From: Sphingomonas sp. OK281
GTDB taxonomy: Bacteria; Pseudomonadota; Alphaproteobacteria; Sphingomonadales; Sphingomonadaceae
Assembly (NCBI RefSeq): GCF_900115295.1
Contig: NZ_FOVZ01000001.1
Coordinates: 248,001-312,000, forward strand
Direction: 5' to 3'
Length of the DNA stretch: 64,000 nucleotides
Shown here: positions 60,197 through 64,000 of the stretch, piece by piece
Layout of the letters: every line of letters begins with the position of its first letter
Numbering within the stretch: position 1 is the first letter of the stretch
Position numbers and translations under genes: made by a program
The notes under the pieces: generated by a model
Databases searched by the model: none
Told to the model about the DNA's origin: nothing
The model's input: the letters and a program-made list of their open reading frames with translations, nothing else

Positions 60197-62488
60197 TTAC
60201 GGGTTGATGGTGACGAAGCTATCCATCACGCGCTTGCGGCCGGAGGTTTCGAAATCGATCTCCAGCTTATTGCCTTCGATCTCGGCGATCGCGCCGTAGC
60301 CGAACTTCTGGTGGAAGACGCGCATGCCGAGCGACAGGTCGTCGCGGCCCTTGTTGCCGAGGCTGATAGCACTCGACCGGCTTTCGACGACGCGGGCGGG
60401 TTTGGTGGAGAAGGTGCTGCCGGTGCCCGATGCGCGCTGCCAGCCGGGGCCGCGGCCGGTGCCGCGCGCGACGTCAGCGAACGGATCGGCGCGGTCGGAC
60501 CAGTTGGCCTGCCACAGGCTTGCACCGCCGGACATCGTCGTCTCGGTGTCGATGTGCTCGGCGGGGAGTTCGGCGACGAACCGCGAGGGGATCGACGAGT
60601 TCCACTGGCCGTAGATGCGGCGGTTCGCCGCGTGGATGATCACCGCGAGCCGGCGTGCGCGCGTGATCGCGACATAGGCTAGGCGGCGCTCCTCCTCGAG
60701 GCTCTTCACGCCGCCTTCGTCCAAGGAACGCTGCGACGGGAACAGGCCTTCCTCCCAGCCGACCAGGAATACCGTGTCGTATTCGAGGCCCTTGGCGGCG
60801 TGGATGGTCATGATCGTGACCTGCGGATCCTGCGCGCCGCCCTCGTTGTCCATCACCAGCGACACGTGTTCGAGGAATGCACCGAGCGAGTCGTATTCCT
60901 CCATCGCGCGGACGAGCTCGCTGAGGTTCTCGAGGCGGCCGGTCGCCTCGACCGATTTCTCGGCCTGATACATCGCGGTGTAGCCGCTCTCGTCGAGCAA
61001 CTGCCGCGCGAGTTCGGCGTGCGGCAGGCTGGTCGCCATGTCGCGCCAGCGGGCGATGTCGCCGACCAGCCGCCCGAGCGACTTCTTGGCCGCCCCGGTC
61101 AGTTCGTCGGTGTCGAGGATGCGCGCGGCGGCGGTGGCCAGCGGCGTGCCGGTGGCGCGCGCGAGCTGGTGGATGCGCGCGACCGCCTTGTCCCCGAGGC
61201 CGCGCTTTGGGACGTTGACGATGCGCTCGAAGGCGAGGTCGTCCGCCGGCTGGTTGACGACGCGGAGGTACGCCAGCGCGTCGCGGATTTCGGCGCGTTC
61301 GTAGAAACGGAAGCCCCCGACGATCTTGTACGGCATGCCGATCGCGATGAAGCGGTCCTCGAACTCGCGCGTCTGGTGCTGCGCGCGAACCAGGATCGCG
61401 ACCTCGTCCAAGGACTTGCCAAAGCGGCGGACGATGTCGATCTCCTCGCCGACGCGGCGCGCTTCCTCGGGGCCGTCCCAGACGCCGATGACCTTGACCT
61501 TTTCGCCGACGTCGCGCTCGGTCCAGAGCTGCTTGCCGAGCCGCCCGCCATTGTTGGCGATCACGCCCGATGCCGCGCCGAGGATGTGCGGCGTACTCCG
61601 GTAATTCTGCTCTAGGCGGATGACCTTCGCGCCCGGAAAGTCGCGCTCGAACTTCAGGATGTTCTCGACCTGCGCACCGCGCCACGAATAGATCGACTGG
61701 TCGTCGTCACCGACGCAGGCGATGTTCTTGCGCTCCTGCGCGAGCAGCCGCAGCCAGAGATATTGCGAAGAGTTGGTGTCCTGATACTCGTCGACCATGA
61801 TGTATTTGAAGCGCTGCTGATACTGCGCGAGCACGTCTCGGTGCGTCTTCAGGATGACGAGCATGTGGAGCAGCAGGTCGCCGAAATCGCAGGCGTTCAA
61901 CGCGATCAGCCGAGTCTGGTATTGCTGGTACAGCTCGCCGCCGCGACCATTGGCGTAGCGCTCGGACTCGCCCGCATCGATATCGGCGGGGACGAGGCCC
62001 TTGTTCTTCCACTGGTCGATCAGCCCCGCGAGGCTGCGCGTCGGGAAGCGTTTCTCGTCGATGTCCGCGGCGAGGATGAGCTGCTTCAACAACCGCAACT
62101 GGTCGTCGGTGTCGAGGATGGTGAAGTTCGACTGCAACCCCACGAGTTCGGCGTGGCGACGCAGCATCTTCGCGGCGATCGCGTGGAAGGTGCCGAGCCA
62201 CGGCATCCCCTCGACCGCGTCGCCGACCAGCCGTCCGACCCGCTCGCGCATCTCGCGCGCGGCCTTGTTGGTGAAGGTGACGCTGAGGATTTCGGACGGC
62301 CACGCCTTCTTCGTGAAGATCAGGTGTGCAAGCCGCGCGGTCAGCGCAGCCGTCTTGCCGGTGCCGGCGCCGGCGATGATCAGCACAGGGCCGTCGGTGG
62401 TCAGCACCGCCTCGCGCTGCGGCGGATTGAGGCCGCGGAGATACGGTGGTTCTGCTTGCGCGTCGGACGAGTGGGCGATCTGGTTCAC
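60197..62488 (-). CDS. uvrD: UvrD/PcrA-type superfamily 1 DNA helicase
   Basis: ATP-dependent 3'-5' DNA helicase of 763 aa, the usual length of UvrD/PcrA, for nucleotide excision and mismatch repair. Motifs in order: Q motif NPPQREAV (21-28), Walker A AGAGTGKT (39-46), TFTNKAAREM, Walker B VDEYQDTN, VGDDDQSIYSWRGA, LEQNYRST, TIHAAKGLEYD and the VAITRARR motif VI. The C-terminal tail has the Tudor-like DDLSLGMRVFHQKFGYG. The start is taken as GTG at 62488; the open frame continues to 62734, but that part overlaps the divergent protease gene. It converges with the TonB receptor and is separated from it by a strong terminator. Confidence 0.95.
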   Translation of the reverse strand: MNQIAHSSDAQAEPPYLRGLNPPQREAVLTTDGPVLIIAGAGTGKTAALTARLAHLIFTKKAWPSEILSVTFTNKAAREMRERVGRLVGDAVEGMPWLGTFHAIAAKMLRRHAELVGLQSNFTILDTDDQLRLLKQLILAADIDEKRFPTRSLAGLIDQWKNKGLVPADIDAGESERYANGRGGELYQQYQTRLIALNACDFGDLLLHMLVILKTHRDVLAQYQQRFKYIMVDEYQDTNSSQYLWLRLLAQERKNIACVGDDDQSIYSWRGAQVENILKFERDFPGAKVIRLEQNYRSTPHILGAASGVIANNGGRLGKQLWTERDVGEKVKVIGVWDGPEEARRVGEEIDIVRRFGKSLDEVAILVRAQHQTREFEDRFIAIGMPYKIVGGFRFYERAEIRDALAYLRVVNQPADDLAFERIVNVPKRGLGDKAVARIHQLARATGTPLATAAARILDTDELTGAAKKSLGRLVGDIARWRDMATSLPHAELARQLLDESGYTAMYQAEKSVEATGRLENLSELVRAMEEYDSLGAFLEHVSLVMDNEGGAQDPQVTIMTIHAAKGLEYDTVFLVGWEEGLFPSQRSLDEGGVKSLEEERRLAYVAITRARRLAVIIHAANRRIYGQWNSSIPSRFVAELPAEHIDTETTMSGGASLWQANWSDRADPFADVARGTGRGPGWQRASGTGSTFSTKPARVVESRSSAISLGNKGRDDLSLGMRVFHQKFGYGAIAEIEGNKLEIDFETSGRKRVMDSFVTINP

Positions 62489-62588
62489 CGGTGAACAGGT
62501 AGGGAACGGCGGCCGATCGGGCAAGCACTTGGTCTTGTCGGCACGACGGCATGCAGTAGGATAACGGTGCGTGGCTGGGAGATGCCGG

Positions 62589-63773
62589 ATGGACCGACGT
62601 GACGTGATTCGAATGCTGGCGGTTGCCGGCGGAGGCATCGCGATCGACACGATTGGCATGGGACGCGCGATCGCGGCCGAGCCTGGGCGCGTGCTGGTCA
62701 GTAAAATTGCGCTGATCGACAGCCGGGTCGTCATGGCGCTGAAGATCGGCGATGCTGGACCCTATCTGTTCGCGATCGACACCGGCGGCTTTCTTAGCCT
62801 GATCGACAACGGCCTGGCGAAATCGCTGAAACTGACCTCGACCGGCATGACCAGAGCCTCGGGCGTCGGGGGGCGGACGACCATGCCCGTCTATCTCGCG
62901 CGTGACATCGTGTTCGGCGGGGGCGTACGGCAGAACGCAGTCGCCTTCGCCGGGATCGATTTCGGATTTCACGGCGACGTGAGGGGGACGCTCGCCGCCG
63001 GGATCTTGACCACGATGGACAGCGACCTCGATATCGAGGCCGGGGAGTGGCGGACCTATCCCGACGGACACCCGCCCCGCACGGGCTATTACCGGATCGA
63101 GTCCGCGATCAGCGATATCGCGTCGGGAAGCGGACCGGGCGCCGGATCGCGGCATCTGTACGGAAGTGCGACGGTCGGGGGCAAGGGGCTGCGCTTCCTG
63201 CTCGATACTGGTGCGCCTGGCGGATTGTCACTGGATCAACCGACTGCACGGGCGCTTGGATTGTGGAACGACACGCAGCCTTATGCGCCGGTGCGACCGC
63301 GTGGGATCGGCGGACAAGCCGGGATCGCCAGGATCGTGCGCGCTGCCAGCTTCACCTTCGGCGATGCGCAGTTCGACCGCCCGTTGGTGATGCTGCGCGG
63401 CAATGGCGACATGCGGGCGCGGGTAAACGGCATCATCGGGTTGCAGGTGCTGCGACAGTTCAACCTGTCGACGGACGTGCGGGCACGGGCGCTCTGGGTC
63501 AAGCGACACGCCATCGCCGATGCCTCGGAAGAGCGCTATGGGATGTCGGGGCTGTGGATCGACCGGGAGGGCGAGCGAATGACGGTGGCCGCAGTCGGTA
63601 CGGGCAGCCCCGCGGCGGCGGCAGGCATCACGATTGGCGACCGGATCGTCGGCGAGCCGTTTCCCACGGTGATCCGCAAGATCAGCGGCGCGCCGGGCTC
63701 ATCGGTCACTCTGTCGGTAGAGCGAGGCGGCGCCACGTCGGATCGTACCTTCGTCCTGAAGCCGTTCCTGTAA
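62589..63773 (+). CDS. Exported double-retropepsin (aspartyl protease-like) protein with PDZ domain
   Basis: Protein of 394 aa. The leader has twin arginines (DRRDVIRMLAVAGGG, ending near residue 30 at AIAA). The first aspartyl motif is FAIDTGGFLS (Asp64) and the second FLLDTGAPGG (Asp206), each starting a retropepsin-like lobe. A C-terminal PDZ-like domain follows (about 315-390: VAAVGTGSPAAAAGITIGDRIVGE). With two DTG lobes in one chain it could form an internal pseudo-dimer active site, as in eukaryotic pepsins. GGGAG lies 7 nt before ATG at 62589. It is divergent from the helicase gene across about 100 bp. The substrate is unknown. Confidence 0.83.
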   Translation: MDRRDVIRMLAVAGGGIAIDTIGMGRAIAAEPGRVLVSKIALIDSRVVMALKIGDAGPYLFAIDTGGFLSLIDNGLAKSLKLTSTGMTRASGVGGRTTMPVYLARDIVFGGGVRQNAVAFAGIDFGFHGDVRGTLAAGILTTMDSDLDIEAGEWRTYPDGHPPRTGYYRIESAISDIASGSGPGAGSRHLYGSATVGGKGLRFLLDTGAPGGLSLDQPTARALGLWNDTQPYAPVRPRGIGGQAGIARIVRAASFTFGDAQFDRPLVMLRGNGDMRARVNGIIGLQVLRQFNLSTDVRARALWVKRHAIADASEERYGMSGLWIDREGERMTVAAVGTGSPAAAAGITIGDRIVGEPFPTVIRKISGAPGSSVTLSVERGGATSDRTFVLKPFL

Positions 63774-63827
63774 GCGGATTCCACGCGATGGCGTGGAGGA
63801 GCTAGTGAACATCGGGGGCAGACGATC

Positions 63828-64000
63828 ATGAGGACATCGACCGGGCGGCGCTACTGCGGCGGGATCCGCTAAGAAGCCGGGGACGTGCCGAGTTTCACAC
63901 CTGTGCCATTGCAGTGATTGCCAGCGCAGCTGGGGCACCGATGGTCGGGTGGATCGCGTTCGAGACCGGATAAATGCGGGTAACGGGAAATTCGGTGACC
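63828..64000 (+). pseudogene. Decayed GFA-family (glutathione-dependent formaldehyde-activating-like) gene, right end beyond the window
   Basis: Joined across three reading frames, this segment encodes the start of a GFA/CENP-V-type zinc protein. Frame 1 from ATG 63828 gives RRYCGGIR, then a stop (63870-63872), then EAGDVPSF. Frame 2 gives CHCSDCQRS (63904-63930), the diagnostic zinc motif. Frame 3 gives AGAPMVGWIAFETG, then a stop (63971-63973), then MRVTGNSVT. The first Cys of the usual GxCxCG motif is Arg here. Two stops and two frameshifts in 170 bp mean the gene is dead unless the sequence contains errors. Live family members bind zinc through these cysteines. Confidence 0.78.

Noticed and set aside
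62489..62734. N-terminal extension of the UvrD helicase to 845 aa
   Set aside because: The extra residues lack helicase similarity and overlap the promoter and start of the divergent protease gene. GTG at 62488 gives the normal family length.

Overview
The window is high-GC DNA with dense, short-spaced operons and six TonB-dependent receptors. It also has a FadR-type GntR regulator, a LacI regulator, non-phosphorylative sugar catabolism and Ssu-type sulfur genes. This is the profile of a free-living Sphingomonas-like alphaproteobacterium (Sphingomonadales), which is an inference from gene content and protein style, since no rRNA or other phylogenetic marker lies in the window. It reads as chromosome: three tRNA genes, ilvE and a UvrD/PcrA helicase are present, and no transposase, integrase, phage gene or CRISPR array was seen.

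Layout. (1) 0.2-8.4 kb: a beta-glucoside unit with a TonB receptor, a GH3 glycosidase, a GluP/FucP-type MFS permease and a LacI regulator. Three copies of a 12-bp palindrome sit in its promoters. (2) 8.4-9.6 kb: a three-gene redox micro-operon (glutaredoxin-like, TspO/MBR, DCC thiol oxidoreductase). (3) 9.6-25 kb: a two-armed sulfur-acquisition cluster. The minus arm runs LysR, ssuC, ssuB, a cysteine-dioxygenase-like cupin, a triple rhodanese, ssuD, an anchored ssuA-like binding protein, a TonB receptor, a second flavin monooxygenase and a peroxiredoxin-like protein. The plus arm runs an acyl-CoA-dehydrogenase-fold oxidoreductase, a 2-hydroxyacid dehydrogenase, a class II aldolase and a lipoprotein substrate-binding protein.

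(4) 25-45 kb: an L-fucose island. It has a TonB receptor, GH29 and GH141 glycosidases, an aldo/keto reductase, lactonase, enolase-family dehydratase, SDR, diketo-acid hydrolase, FMN-dependent (S)-2-hydroxyacid dehydrogenase, MFS permease, a further TonB receptor and a GntR regulator. Together these can take fucosylated glycans to pyruvate without phosphorylated sugar intermediates. A hydroxypyruvate-reductase-like enzyme and a glycerate-kinase-like enzyme in the same operon are not needed for L-fucose, but would be needed to use L-galactose.

(5) 45-50 kb: tRNA-Gln, ilvE, a MarR regulator, tRNA-Gly, a stress-protein-like membrane protein and an oleate hydratase; the last two share a 19-bp upstream element. 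(6) 50-56 kb: a periplasmic repeat protein of unknown function, then an iron/heme uptake unit (DUF6607, heme-type TonB receptor, DUF4198) around a Fur-like box. (7) 56-64 kb: glycosylasparaginase and a divergent large TonB receptor, a strong terminator, a UvrD/PcrA helicase, a double retropepsin-PDZ protein, and a decayed GFA-family pseudogene running off the right edge.
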